Counted from the first letter of the stretch, positions 43,559 through 53,537 are shown. The stretch: DNA of 54,391 nucleotides from Pseudomonadota bacterium (GCA_023412495.1 JAEYNP010000132.1:1-54391), one strand, 5' to 3'. The notes: a model not told the origin generated them from the letters alone. Translations and numbers: made by a program.

Positions 43559-45694
43559 ATGGCGCAACAACCGGATAGGTCCCGACCGGGTTTAAAACAA
43601 GAAGCCCTCGCCGTTCTAGGGATCTTCGTTTCCCTCTTTTTCTTCCTCAGCCTCCTCTCCATCAATCTCGAGGTAGAGGACAACTGGTGCGGTGAAATAG
43701 GTCAGTTTATTGCAGGAGGATTGTTCAGCTTTGCCGGTGTCGGCGCCTATCTCCTGCCTTCTCTGCTGTTGCTTCTGTCCTTTCTCTGTTTCGGCCCGAA
43801 AATGTCTTTCAACCGGCTCCCGCAGATCATAGCCGGCCTAACCGGAGCACTGATTTCTTTCTGTGGTCTGCTTTCTTCACTCGTAATCTCTGACCCCACC
43901 TATTTCAATGCCGGCGGATTTCTGGGAAAGACCGGATTTTCCTTATTGAATCCGGTGATGGGCGATGGTGGAACAATATTGATTTTACTTCTGATATTCA
44001 TGATTTCCATCATGTTGTCCACCCAATTTTCCCCGTACACGCTGATGGTCATCTTGGGAGGGGGCATCCGTAAGGTTCGGTGGCCGCGAGCAGGTATCGT
44101 TCGGACGGAGAGGGACGGCAACGGTATAAGGATCAATTGTAAAAGCAAAGAGAAACATGACAGGCAGGAGAAACAGCCTGTTTCGCCGGAGGTCCTCCAG
44201 GCTGCCGTTGTCCCTGAAGTCAAGGAACCGGTGCCGGTTGCTAAAAAGGTTGCAGAAGATCAAGAATTTGCAACAAAACCTGTTGCCAGGGGAGACTGGC
44301 GCCTGCCTCCCTTGGCTCTCTTGAATAAAGGCAATCAGGTTCAGAAAAAAAACGACAACGAGGTTTATTATAAGATTTCCAAACAATTGGAAGAAAAACT
44401 CGAAAACTTCGGCGTATCGGGCAAGGTAGTGGGAATTTCCCCGGGACCGGTAGTCACTACATACGAGTATTCACCGGCCCCGGGTGTAAAGATAAATAAG
44501 ATTGTGGGACTGGCCGATGACCTTGCCTTGGGGCTCAGAGCCCAGTCGGTTCGAGTCGCCGGTTCGGTGCCCGGCAAGGCCGCCCTTGGAATCGAAATTC
44601 CCAATGAGGTGAGACAGATTGTTTATATCCGCGAGCTCATTGCTGCGGAAACCTATCGGGAACACTCACACAAACTGTCCATTGCCCTGGGGCTTGACGT
44701 GGTAGGCAATCTGGCCATGGCAAATCTCGCAAAGATGCCGCACCTGCTTATAGCAGGGGCGACTGGGGCAGGCAAGAGCGTCGGCATCAATACTATCATT
44801 GCTTCGATATTGTATAACGCCACACCTGAAGAGGTGCGATTCCTCATGGTCGATCCAAAGCGGATCGAGCTGTCCGGATATGAGGGAATTCCTCATCTTC
44901 TTCATCCCGTCGTCGTAGACCCCAAGCTTGCCTCCAGAGCCCTCAACTGGGTGGTCCGGGAGATGGAACGCCGCTATCGCCTGCTTGAGGAGGCTCGTGT
45001 CAAGAGCTTCGACTCCTACAATGAGACGCATAACGAAAAGATGCCGTATATAGTCGTGATAGTAGATGAACTCGCCGATCTCATGATGGTAGCTTCGAAA
45101 GAAGTGGAAACTTCCATCGCCCGTCTAGCCCAGATGGCCCGAGCGGCCGGGATCCACCTCATTCTTGCCACACAAAGGCCATCGGTCGATGTCCTGACCG
45201 GCCTCATCAAGGCGAACTTCCCGACCAGAATCTCATTCAAGGTCTCATCGAAGATAGACTCCAGAACCATCCTCGATACGTCGGGCGCCGAACATCTGCT
45301 GGGCGCCGGAGATATGCTCTTCCTCGCTCCGGGAACCGCCCAGCTGAAGCGCGTTCACGGGGCCTATATCTCGGAGAAGGAAACTTCGGGCATCGTCGAG
45401 TTCTGGAAAAAGCAGGGGACTTCCAGCTACGATGAGGCAATGATGTTGGAAATAGAACATGAAGAGGATCAAGATAACCCTGATGGCGAAGATGAGGTTG
45501 ATGAAAAGTATGATGAGGCCGTTGCCCTGGTCACCCAGACCGGACAGGCCTCTATTTCGATGGTCCAGCGAAGGCTGCGGGTGGGGTACAACCGTGCAGC
45601 GAGGATGATTGAGATGATGGAGAAGGAAGGGGTCGTGGGGCCTGCGGACGGTGCGAAGCCGCGAGAGGTTATTGTGCGCAATGACTACACCTAG
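43559..45694 (+). CDS. ftsK: DNA translocase FtsK/SpoIIIE
   Basis: Pumps chromosome termini through the division septum and activates XerCD. The 711 residues have four N-terminal membrane helices (about 15-165), a short charged linker (about 170-260), and the motor. Walker A GATGAGKSVG is near 400 and Walker B IVVIVDELADLMM near 500. The C-terminal gamma winged helix (about 640-700; ASISMVQRRLRVGYNRAARM) binds KOPS sites. AGGAG lies a long 16 bases before the ATG. The linker is short compared with E. coli FtsK, closer to SpoIIIE. Confidence 0.96.
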   Translation: MAQQPDRSRPGLKQEALAVLGIFVSLFFFLSLLSINLEVEDNWCGEIGQFIAGGLFSFAGVGAYLLPSLLLLLSFLCFGPKMSFNRLPQIIAGLTGALISFCGLLSSLVISDPTYFNAGGFLGKTGFSLLNPVMGDGGTILILLLIFMISIMLSTQFSPYTLMVILGGGIRKVRWPRAGIVRTERDGNGIRINCKSKEKHDRQEKQPVSPEVLQAAVVPEVKEPVPVAKKVAEDQEFATKPVARGDWRLPPLALLNKGNQVQKKNDNEVYYKISKQLEEKLENFGVSGKVVGISPGPVVTTYEYSPAPGVKINKIVGLADDLALGLRAQSVRVAGSVPGKAALGIEIPNEVRQIVYIRELIAAETYREHSHKLSIALGLDVVGNLAMANLAKMPHLLIAGATGAGKSVGINTIIASILYNATPEEVRFLMVDPKRIELSGYEGIPHLLHPVVVDPKLASRALNWVVREMERRYRLLEEARVKSFDSYNETHNEKMPYIVVIVDELADLMMVASKEVETSIARLAQMARAAGIHLILATQRPSVDVLTGLIKANFPTRISFKVSSKIDSRTILDTSGAEHLLGAGDMLFLAPGTAQLKRVHGAYISEKETSGIVEFWKKQGTSSYDEAMMLEIEHEEDQDNPDGEDEVDEKYDEAVALVTQTGQASISMVQRRLRVGYNRAARMIEMMEKEGVVGPADGAKPREVIVRNDYT

Positions 45695-45721
45695 GCGTAC
45701 CTCTCTCACTGTGGAATTCTC

Positions 45722-45750
45722 TTGACAATTAGCGGGCAACCAATTAAAAG
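45722..45750 (+). promoter_or_regulatory. possible promoter of aprBA
   Basis: TTGACA (45722-45727), 17-base spacer, TAAAAG (45745-45750). It is about 200 bp before aprB. The -10 is weak, so regulation by an activator or a second start is possible. Confidence 0.35.
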
Positions 45751-45954
45751 AATCTCTTATGAAAAAATGAGTAGTCATTCAGTCTTATGGCCTAAAGACC
45801 CGCCGTTAGCTTTGAGATTTTCTGTAGTATTGCTTGATTGCCTCCGCTCGTTTCCGGGCGAAGGTGAGCAAGTGGTTTTTCGCTGTAAATAGTTAAGCTG
45901 ATCCTGTCGGTTCAGGGTCACAACAGTTAATGCAAAAACTGAGGAGGTAGTTGA

Positions 45955-46374
45955 ATGCCAAGTTATGTAGATCCTTCCAAATGTGATGGCTGCAAGGGTG
46001 GAGACAAGACCGCATGCATGTACATCTGTCCCAACGACCTGATGGTTCTGAACGTTGAGGAGATGAGGGCTTACAATCAGGAGCCGGATGCATGCTGGGA
46101 ATGTTATTCCTGCGTAAAGATCTGCCCGCAGGGCGCAATTTTTGTTCGCGGATACGACGACTTTGTTCCGATGGGCGGCCAGGTTCATCCCATGAGATCT
46201 TCTGACTCCATTATGTGGACCGTCAAGTTCCGTAATGGCAATATGAAACGTTTCAAGTTCCCGATTCGTACCACCGCTGAGGGTGCTGCCAATGCTTATG
46301 TCGGTCAGAAGGGCGCTAACCTTGATGACGAGTGCTTGCTGCTCGAGGGCGCGCTTCCTACTCCCAAGAAATAA
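45955..46374 (+). CDS. aprB: APS reductase beta subunit
   Basis: Iron-sulfur subunit of adenylylsulfate reductase, which reduces APS to sulfite and AMP in the cytoplasm. The 139 residues carry two [4Fe-4S] clusters in a ferredoxin-like head: CDGCKGGDKTACMYICPNDL (about 10-29) and ACWECYSCVKICPQGAI (about 47-63). The C-terminal half is the tail that wraps around AprA. GAGGAGGT six bases before the ATG gives a strong ribosome site. It precedes aprA with a gap of 53 bp. Confidence 0.98.
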   Translation: MPSYVDPSKCDGCKGGDKTACMYICPNDLMVLNVEEMRAYNQEPDACWECYSCVKICPQGAIFVRGYDDFVPMGGQVHPMRSSDSIMWTVKFRNGNMKRFKFPIRTTAEGAANAYVGQKGANLDDECLLLEGALPTPKK

Positions 46375-46427
46375 GCAGAGTTAGAAACTTTTTAACTTAA
46401 AAAATCTTTATTTAAGGAGATTTGAAA

Positions 46428-48446
46428 ATGGCATTACCAAATAAACCAAAAGGTGAACTCAAGGCCGTGGTGAACCCTGAGGTGGTCGAGCATGATGTAG
46501 ACATCCTCATCATCGGTGGTGGTATGGCAGCATGCGGCGCCGCTTTTGAGATCAAGAAGTGGGCTCCCGAAGGCATGAAAATCGTTCTGGTCGACAAAGC
46601 CGCACTGGAGCGTTCCGGTGCCGTTGCCCAGGGCCTCTCCGCAATCAACACCTACATCGGCGAAAACCCGATCGAGAGTTATGTGAAGATGGTCCGTAAC
46701 GACCTGATGGGCGTTGTCCGCGAAGACTTGATCTATGACTGTGGCCGTCACGTAGACGAGTCCGTCAAGCTCTTCGAGGAATGGGGCCTGCCGATCTGGA
46801 AAAAAGACGCCGACGGCGAGAACCTCGACGGTTCCAAGCCCGCCCCGACCCTGCGTCAAGGCGGCCAGCCGGTACGTACCGGTAAGTGGCAGATCATGAT
46901 CAACGGTGAGTCCTACAAGTGCGTTGTCGCCGAGCCTGCCAAGACCGCTCTCGGTGCCGATAATATCATGGAGCGTATCTTCATCGTCAAGCTGCTCCTC
47001 GATAAGAACAAGCCGAACCAGATCGCCGGTGCCGCCGGTTTCTCCACCCGTGAGAACAAGGTTCATATCTTCCGCTGCAAGGCCGCTCTCGTTGCCTGCG
47101 GTGGCGCAGTAAACATCTTCCGTCCGCGGTCCACCGGTGAAGGTAAAGGCCGCGCCTGGTATCCAGTATGGAATGCCGGCTCCACCTACACCATGTGTGC
47201 TCAGGTCGGCGCGACCCTCACCATGATGGAAAACCGCTTCACCCCGGCCCGCTTCAAGGATGGTTACGGCCCGGTTGGCGCCTGGTTCCTCCTGTTCAAA
47301 GCCAAAGTTCAGAATGGTCTTGGTGAGTTCTATGCCAACTCCGACTCCGTTAAGGAAGAGCTTTCGAAATTCATGCCGTACGGTGCCTCCCCGGTTACCC
47401 CGACCTGTCTGCGTAACCACCTGATGCTCAACGAGCTGAAGGCCGGTCGTGGCCCGATCTACATGGCCACCGACGTCGCTCTCAATGCTTTCCTCGAAGA
47501 TCGTCGTGCCAAGGGCATGGATGAGAAATCCATCAAGAAGTTCTGGAAACATCTCGAGTCAGAGGCCTGGGAAGACTTCCTCGACATGTCCGTTGGTCAG
47601 GCCGGTCTCTGGGCTGGTATGGACATCGAACCCGAGAAAGTCGGTTCCGAGATCATGCCGACCGAACCGTACATGCTCGGATCTCACTCCGGCTGTTGCG
47701 GTATCTGGACCTCCGGCCCGAACGAAGACTGGGTACCGACCATCAACAATCCGTCCCGCGCTCATCAGTACAAGTGGGGCTACAATCGGATGACCACTGT
47801 TGACGGTCTCTTCACTGCTGGTGACGGTGTTGGTGCTTCCGGACACAAATTCTCCTCCGGCTCCCATGCCGAGGGTCGTATCGCCGCCAAGCAGATGGTT
47901 AAATTCTGCCGCGACAACGCCAGCTTCAAGCCCGAGCTGAAGCAGACCGCTCAGGAGATCGCAGCTGAGATCTACGCTCCGGTCAAGCTTTATGAGGAGT
48001 TCAAAGGTGCTTCCACCGCTGCAGATGTAAACCCGCATTACTGCAAGCCTGCAGGTCTTATGATGCGTCTCATGAAAGCTACCGATGAGTACGGTGGTGG
48101 TGTTGCTACCTACTACATGACCTCCGGTAAGCTTCTGAACATCTGCCTGGATCTGCTCCGTCTGCTCCGCGAAGATTCCGAGAAGATGGCTGCCGGCGAT
48201 CTGCATGAGCTGCTTCGTTGCTGGGAGAACTATCATCGTATCTGGTGTGTCGAGGCTCACATCCGCCACATCGAGTTCCGTAAAGAATCCCGTTACCCGG
48301 GCTTCTACTACAGATCCGATTACCCGACCTGCGATGACGAGAACTGGAAGTGCTTCGTCAACTCTACTTTCAATCCGGAAACCAAGGAATGGAAGTGTGA
48401 GAAGGTTGAGTGTGTCAACATCCTGTCGACCGATCCTTGGCTGTAA
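46428..48446 (+). CDS. aprA: APS reductase alpha subunit
   Basis: FAD-containing catalytic subunit of dissimilatory APS reductase. The start is ATG 46428, seven bases after AAGGAGA; a TTG at 46422 is not used. The 672 residues open with the FAD dinucleotide fold DVDILIIGGGMAACGAAFEI, then LDGSKPAPTLRQGGQP, and a C-terminal HGEGRIAAK-like segment with SSGSHAEGRIAAKQM. Codon use is strongly biased to a few codons, as for very highly expressed genes. A perfect terminator follows. The fumarate-reductase-like fold is known for this family. Confidence 0.98.
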   Translation: MALPNKPKGELKAVVNPEVVEHDVDILIIGGGMAACGAAFEIKKWAPEGMKIVLVDKAALERSGAVAQGLSAINTYIGENPIESYVKMVRNDLMGVVREDLIYDCGRHVDESVKLFEEWGLPIWKKDADGENLDGSKPAPTLRQGGQPVRTGKWQIMINGESYKCVVAEPAKTALGADNIMERIFIVKLLLDKNKPNQIAGAAGFSTRENKVHIFRCKAALVACGGAVNIFRPRSTGEGKGRAWYPVWNAGSTYTMCAQVGATLTMMENRFTPARFKDGYGPVGAWFLLFKAKVQNGLGEFYANSDSVKEELSKFMPYGASPVTPTCLRNHLMLNELKAGRGPIYMATDVALNAFLEDRRAKGMDEKSIKKFWKHLESEAWEDFLDMSVGQAGLWAGMDIEPEKVGSEIMPTEPYMLGSHSGCCGIWTSGPNEDWVPTINNPSRAHQYKWGYNRMTTVDGLFTAGDGVGASGHKFSSGSHAEGRIAAKQMVKFCRDNASFKPELKQTAQEIAAEIYAPVKLYEEFKGASTAADVNPHYCKPAGLMMRLMKATDEYGGGVATYYMTSGKLLNICLDLLRLLREDSEKMAAGDLHELLRCWENYHRIWCVEAHIRHIEFRKESRYPGFYYRSDYPTCDDENWKCFVNSTFNPETKEWKCEKVECVNILSTDPWL

Positions 48447-48473
48447 TGGCTGGGAATGCAGTTGATCTGATGT

Positions 48474-48516
48474 AAAAAAAAATCTCCAGGAGTCGTCGAC
48501 TCCTGGAGATTTTTTT
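48474..48516 (+). terminator. Rho-independent terminator after aprA
   Basis: Arms ATCTCCAGGAGTC (48482-48494) and GACTCCTGGAGAT (48498-48510), loop GTC, flanked by A8 and T7. It lies 35 bp past the aprA stop, so aprBA and qmoABC are separate or partly read-through transcripts. Confidence 0.92.
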
Positions 48517-48525
48517 ATATGGAGG

Positions 48526-48581
48526 TTTTTAGCTTATGTGAGCAAGAGATTGTTGCAACTCTCATTCACATAAGCTAAAAA
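48526..48581 (+). repeat. second long hairpin between aprA and qmoA
   Basis: Arms TTTTTAGCTTATGTGA (48526-48541) and TCACATAAGCTAAAAA (48566-48581), with 24 bases between them that hold an AGAG/CTCT inner stem. It starts only 10 bp after the aprA terminator and is about 140 bp before qmoA. It could be a second terminator, a transcript-stability stem or a protein-binding site. Confidence 0.75.
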
Positions 48582-48722
48582 AGTTTTTGTAAAGTTGCTG
48601 ACCTAACTCATTTTATTCCATCGCGTTCAATAGTTGACAGGAACTGCGTCTTCTCCCCAAACCTGGAAGGTGCGGAACAGGTCAATAGTATAATATTTTC
48701 AGAGCAATTAGGAGGTTAAGGT

Positions 48723-49982
48723 ATGACTGACGAGCAAGGCACCTCTGGTGCGGTTTTGGTCGTAGGCGGGGGCATCAGTGGGTTGACTGCTGCACTGGAA
48801 ACCGCTGAAGTCGGAAATGATGTGTTCCTTATCGAAAAAAGCGCTTCTTTTGGGGGGCGGGTTGCACAGTTAAACGAATATTTTCCCAAGCTATGCCCGC
48901 CAAGCTGTGGCTTAGAAATCAACTTTCGCCGGGTAAGAGACAACCGCCGTATCCGTACGTACACAATGACAACGGTGAAATCGATTAGCGGAGTGCCTGG
49001 CAAATATGAGGTTACTCTCGAGACTGCACCGAGGTACGTCAACAGCAACTGTACGGCCTGCGGTGAGTGCGCAGCAGCTTGTCCTGATGAGATTGCCAAC
49101 GACTTCAACTTTGGCATGAACAAATCTAAGGCCGCCTATCTTCCTCATGAAATGGCATTTCCCAGAAGATATATCATTAAAAAGGATGCCTTGAGTCCGG
49201 CAGGAGCCGAAGCAGTTAAAGCCGCATGCAAATACGATGCGGTTGATCTTGACATGAAGGCCGAAACCTTCACGGTAAATGTCGCCTCGATCATCTGGGC
49301 AACCGGTTGGGTTCCTTATGAACCGAAGAAAATGGAAAACCTCAAGTTCGGCTCCTCAAGTGCGATCATTACCAACATGATGATGGAGCGAATGGCCGCT
49401 CCCAACGGTCCAACCGGCGGGAAGATTCTTCGGCCAGGTGACAACAAGGCCATCACTTCGGTAGCTTTTGTACAGTGTGCGGGCTCGAGAGACGAGAATC
49501 ATCTCGAGTACTGTTCCCACATCTGCTGCATGGCTACTTTCAAGCAGATGTCCTACGTCAGAGAGCAGTACCCTGATGCGAAAATTTATGTTTTCTACAT
49601 CGATCTCAGAACTCCTGGCAAATACGAGAAATTCCGCGAAGAGAGAATGGCGGATAAGAATGCTTTGTTCATCAAGGGCAAAGTTGCAGACATCATCCCG
49701 GAAGCCGACGGTGGTGTAACTGTTATAGCCGAGAATGCGCTTACCGCTGAGAAGATTGCTCAGAAGGTCGATATGGCTGTTTTGGCCACGGGTATGCAAC
49801 CATCCCTTGCTTTGCAGGGCGCCCCTGTTTCTCTCAACATGGATGCCAGCGGCTTTATCATCTCAGATATAGAAAAAGCCATGATTTCAGCTGGTTGTGC
49901 AAAAAAGGCCGCGGATGTCGTGACATGTACTCAATCATCAACTGCAGCTGCCTTAAAGGCAATTCAGGTTTCCAGGAGGTAA
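48723..49982 (+). CDS. qmoA: quinone-interacting oxidoreductase subunit QmoA
   Basis: HdrA-like FAD subunit of the membrane Qmo complex that donates electrons to APS reductase. The 419 residues open with VLVVGGGISGLTAALETAEV, the FAD fold, then CPPSCGLEINF and a single [4Fe-4S] ligand set, CTACGECAAACPD. A second FAD-interacting segment ends near MAVLATGMQPSLAL. AGGAGG precedes the ATG. The stop is 6 bp from qmoB. Confidence 0.97.
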   Translation: MTDEQGTSGAVLVVGGGISGLTAALETAEVGNDVFLIEKSASFGGRVAQLNEYFPKLCPPSCGLEINFRRVRDNRRIRTYTMTTVKSISGVPGKYEVTLETAPRYVNSNCTACGECAAACPDEIANDFNFGMNKSKAAYLPHEMAFPRRYIIKKDALSPAGAEAVKAACKYDAVDLDMKAETFTVNVASIIWATGWVPYEPKKMENLKFGSSSAIITNMMMERMAAPNGPTGGKILRPGDNKAITSVAFVQCAGSRDENHLEYCSHICCMATFKQMSYVREQYPDAKIYVFYIDLRTPGKYEKFREERMADKNALFIKGKVADIIPEADGGVTVIAENALTAEKIAQKVDMAVLATGMQPSLALQGAPVSLNMDASGFIISDIEKAMISAGCAKKAADVVTCTQSSTAAALKAIQVSRR

Positions 49983-49988
49983 GAATCA

Positions 49989-52250
49989 ATGGATAAAAAA
50001 TATTGCGCCTATATCTGTGCAGGTTGTGGCATTGGGGACGCTCTTGATATGGAGGCACTTGCCGAAGTGGTCAGCGGCGAGATGTCCATGGAATGCAAAA
50101 CACATGCTTGTCTTTGTGGAGCCGAAGGCCGCGCTCTTATTGAAAAGGATATCGCAGGTGGAGTGAATACTGTTGTCGTTGGCGCATGTTCACCTCGTGT
50201 CATGGTTCGGGAATTCGATTTCGGCAAGGATAAGATAACCGTACGCGCCAATCTCCGCGAGCAGGTTGCCTGGGCTCAGGAAAAACCTGAAGAGGGTAAG
50301 GAACCGCACAGTGAGGCAGCTGCTTTCTTGCAGGAAGCCGCTTCCGACTACATGCGCATGGCCTGTACCAGAGCCCAGAAAACTTTGCTTCCCGAGCCCT
50401 ACAAGCTTGAGGAAACAAATAAGACCATTCTGGTTATGGGAGGTGGTTTGTCTGGACTTACTGCCGCAAAAGAGGCCGCTGACGCAGGATACAATGTAAT
50501 CGTCGTAGAGAAGGAAGAGAAAATCGGCGGTAAGGCCTCCGGCTGGAGAAAGAGCTTTCCTACCAAGGCGCCGTGGACAGAACTCGAAGAGAATCCCATC
50601 AAAGGCCTTATCGCAAGCGTAGAGGCAAATCCCAGGATTTCAGTAAAAACCGCAACGGAAGTTGCCCGTATTTCCGGAGCTCCAGGTAATTTCGGTATTA
50701 CTTTCAAGGCTGCCGGCACTCGTTCTGAGTGGGATGCACCAAGCAAGGTTACCGTCGATCAGCAGGATATGATTGACAAGGGCAACATGGAAGATCCCAA
50801 CAAAGGACTTAAAAAATATACCGAGACCAATCCCGACGCGATGAAGGTTGGTGCGGTAGTTCTCGCAACAGGGTGGAAGCCTGCCGATGTATCTCAGTAT
50901 GAGCATCTTGGCTATGGCGAGATCAAAAATGTGGTGACCAATGCCGAGTTCGAGAAGCTCGCCAAGGAGGGCAAGGTTCCGGCGAATGTCGCTTTCGTTC
51001 AAAGCCCAGGCGGAAAAGAGCACGATAAGGATTTCCCTTACTGCAACTCCGTTACCTCGATGGTCGCGTTGAAGCAGGCCCAGTACGTATGCCAGGACAA
51101 CGCTGAAGGTAAGGCGTATATCCTTTATCAGCACATGCGGACTCCCGGTCACATGGAACTGTTCTACAAGAGTGCCCAGAACAATGACGGCATTTTCCTG
51201 ACCAAGGGAAGCGTCATGAAGGTCGAGGAAAACGGTAGCGGTCTCACTGTGGCGGTGGAGGATACCCTTTTGGGAGAAAATCTTTCTCTCAATGTAGATA
51301 TGGTTGTCCTGGCTGCCGGTATGGAGCCCACCACGCTCACTGAAAACTCCATCAATCTTGCCTATCGTCAAGGACCAGCCTTCGCTGATCTCGATCTATT
51401 CGACGGCTACGCAGATTCTCACTTCATCTGCTTCCCCTATGAAACACGCCGTACCGGCGTATATGCCTGTGGCGGTGTCCGCAAGGCCGAAACAATGGAG
51501 GAGGCGGTAGACGATGCTACAGGAGCCGCGCTGAAGGCGATCCAGTGCATAGAATCGGTCGATCGTGGCGTTGCGGTCCACCCGCGCTCCGGAGACGCCA
51601 CGTACCCTGAATTTTTCTTCCAGAGATGTACGCAGTGCAAGCGCTGCACCGAGGAATGTCCGTTTGGTGCGCTCGACGATGATGAGAAAGGTACTCCACT
51701 GCCGAACCCAACCCGCTGCCGCCGCTGTGGTACCTGCATGGGTGCCTGCCCAGAAAGGATCATCGGCTTCAAGGATTACAACATCGACCTTATCGGATCC
51801 ATGATCAAGGCGATTGAGGTGCCGGAGGATGATGAGGACCGGCTGAGGATTCTTGTGCTGGTATGCGAGAACGACGCTTATCCTGCCATAGATATGGCTG
51901 GCATGAAGGGGCTCGGACTCAATCACATGGTCCGAATTATCCCTGTTCGCTGCCTTGGTTCCGTCAATATGGCCTGGATCAGGGATGCCCTGTCTGCCGG
52001 TATGGACGGGGCCATGTTGCTCGGCTGTACTTATGGCGACAACTATCAGTGCCATTTCGTCAAGGGGTCTGAGATCGCCAATAAGCGGATGGAGAACATC
52101 GGCGACACGCTCTCGACTCTTGGTCTTGAACCAGAAAGATGCGCGACCAACCAGGTTGCCATTACCGATTACGACAAGATCCCGGGGATTATCAACGAGT
52201 TTGTTGAGCAAATAGTTGAAATGGGGCCGAATCCGTTCAAAGGATTCTGA
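49989..52250 (+). CDS. qmoB: quinone-interacting oxidoreductase subunit QmoB
   Basis: HdrA/MvhD-like subunit of 753 residues. N-terminal Cys-containing part (CAGCGIGDALD; HACLCGAEG), FAD fold ILVMGGGLSGLTAAKEAADA near 155, two [4Fe-4S] sets CTQCKRCTEECPFGAL and CRRCGTCMGACPERII at about 560-600, and an MvhD-like C-terminal domain (VRCLGSVNMAWIRDALSAGM, CTYGDNYQCHFVKG). It stands between QmoA and QmoC. A short inverted repeat separates it from qmoC. Confidence 0.97.
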   Translation: MDKKYCAYICAGCGIGDALDMEALAEVVSGEMSMECKTHACLCGAEGRALIEKDIAGGVNTVVVGACSPRVMVREFDFGKDKITVRANLREQVAWAQEKPEEGKEPHSEAAAFLQEAASDYMRMACTRAQKTLLPEPYKLEETNKTILVMGGGLSGLTAAKEAADAGYNVIVVEKEEKIGGKASGWRKSFPTKAPWTELEENPIKGLIASVEANPRISVKTATEVARISGAPGNFGITFKAAGTRSEWDAPSKVTVDQQDMIDKGNMEDPNKGLKKYTETNPDAMKVGAVVLATGWKPADVSQYEHLGYGEIKNVVTNAEFEKLAKEGKVPANVAFVQSPGGKEHDKDFPYCNSVTSMVALKQAQYVCQDNAEGKAYILYQHMRTPGHMELFYKSAQNNDGIFLTKGSVMKVEENGSGLTVAVEDTLLGENLSLNVDMVVLAAGMEPTTLTENSINLAYRQGPAFADLDLFDGYADSHFICFPYETRRTGVYACGGVRKAETMEEAVDDATGAALKAIQCIESVDRGVAVHPRSGDATYPEFFFQRCTQCKRCTEECPFGALDDDEKGTPLPNPTRCRRCGTCMGACPERIIGFKDYNIDLIGSMIKAIEVPEDDEDRLRILVLVCENDAYPAIDMAGMKGLGLNHMVRIIPVRCLGSVNMAWIRDALSAGMDGAMLLGCTYGDNYQCHFVKGSEIANKRMENIGDTLSTLGLEPERCATNQVAITDYDKIPGIINEFVEQIVEMGPNPFKGF

Positions 52251-52261
52251 TGAGAAAAATC

Positions 52262-52293
52262 TTCCTGCGGCAGCCACCCGGTTGCCGCAGGAA
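52262..52293 (+). repeat. intercistronic hairpin between qmoB and qmoC
   Basis: Perfect 11-bp stem TTCCTGCGGCA (52262-52272) / TGCCGCAGGAA (52283-52293) with a ten-base loop. It starts 12 bp past qmoB and ends 50 bp before qmoC. No U-tract follows, so it is more likely to stabilise the upstream mRNA or slow reading than to terminate. Confidence 0.7.
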
Positions 52294-52343
52294 AATACAT
52301 ACTTTGGACCTCGAATATCGACAGATATTGCAGGAGAGAAAAA

Positions 52344-53537
52344 ATGAATGTTCAACCAGATTTAGAATTTATAAAATCCTTGAAGGAGTCCGGAGGGGAT
52401 ACGCTGAAGAAATGCTTTCAGTGTGCCACCTGCTCGGTCATGTGCCCGCTTTCCAAAGAGGGAAAGCCGTTCCCTCGAAAAGAGATGATTTGGGCTCAAT
52501 GGGGAATGAAAGATAAACTCATAACCGATCCCGATGTATTCCTTTGCCATCAGTGCGGCGACTGTACCGCCAATTGTCCGCGAGGGGCAAAACCTGGCGA
52601 TGTCCTGAGCGCAATCCGTGCCTTCGCCTATACTTTCTACGGCTGGCCTGCTCCTCTCGCCAAGCTTGCCTCCAGCGCGAAGGGTCTGCCTGTGTTGATT
52701 GGTATTCCGGTGGTGGTGATTTTCATTATGTGGGTGCTTTCCGGTGCCATGCACTTCCCCACCAAAGAAGAATTCGCCTCCCATGGTTACCAGCAGTTCT
52801 TCGGCACCTGGGACTTTTACTGGTATGCAAAAAATATATTCTTCATTGTGCTGATCATGGTTCCTGCTTTGGGCCTTGGCCTTTTTTCCGGTTACATGGG
52901 GCTCAGCAAAATGTGGAAGACCATGTGCGATGATGCGGGTCTCAACAAGGAATATCGGCCCTCGATAGTACAATTCATCCGGGATTTTCTCTGGCCTTCG
53001 CTGGTGGAGATCGTCAAGCACTCGCGATTCCGGGAATGCAAGACGAATATTGACAGAGTAAGAGGTCATCTGCCCCTGATGCTGGCCTTTATTGGCTTAT
53101 TTATCGTAACCTGTTGGTCTCTTCTGAAAAACGACGTTCTCGGACTGATCTGGCCGTCTCTGCATGGGCCTCTGCCGATGACCGATCCTTTCAAACTGCT
53201 AGCCAACGTGTCGGCTATTGCATTCCTTTTTGGTATCGGCGTGCTTTGGGCCAACAGGAAGAAGGCGGAAAGCGAGCTGAATACTCAGCCTACTTTCTAC
53301 GACTGGTTCCTGATCTGGGAAATAACCGCAGTGGGTGTAACCGGGCTGGGTGCTGAGCTTCTGCGTTGGGCTGGAATGCCGGTCTTGGGCTACATCGTAT
53401 ATTTCCTGCATTTGGTTTCGGTCATGATGCTTTTCCTCTATCTGCCGTATACCAAACTCGCTCACCTTCTCTACAGGACGACAGCTTATGCCTTCGAGAG
53501 GTATCGCCAAAGCGAGTATGGAAAAGTCGCACTGTAA
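52344..53537 (+). CDS. qmoC: quinone-interacting oxidoreductase subunit QmoC
   Basis: Membrane subunit, a natural fusion of HdrC and HdrE types, 397 residues. Two [4Fe-4S] sets, CFQCATCSVMCPL (about 31-43) and CHQCGDCTANCPRGA (about 75-90), precede about six membrane helices (IPVVVIFIMWVLSGAMHF; IFFIVLIMVPALGLGLFSGY; LMLAFIGLFIVTCWSLL) that bind heme b and menaquinol. GGAGAG precedes the ATG. A strong terminator follows. Confidence 0.97.
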   Translation: MNVQPDLEFIKSLKESGGDTLKKCFQCATCSVMCPLSKEGKPFPRKEMIWAQWGMKDKLITDPDVFLCHQCGDCTANCPRGAKPGDVLSAIRAFAYTFYGWPAPLAKLASSAKGLPVLIGIPVVVIFIMWVLSGAMHFPTKEEFASHGYQQFFGTWDFYWYAKNIFFIVLIMVPALGLGLFSGYMGLSKMWKTMCDDAGLNKEYRPSIVQFIRDFLWPSLVEIVKHSRFRECKTNIDRVRGHLPLMLAFIGLFIVTCWSLLKNDVLGLIWPSLHGPLPMTDPFKLLANVSAIAFLFGIGVLWANRKKAESELNTQPTFYDWFLIWEITAVGVTGLGAELLRWAGMPVLGYIVYFLHLVSVMMLFLYLPYTKLAHLLYRTTAYAFERYRQSEYGKVAL

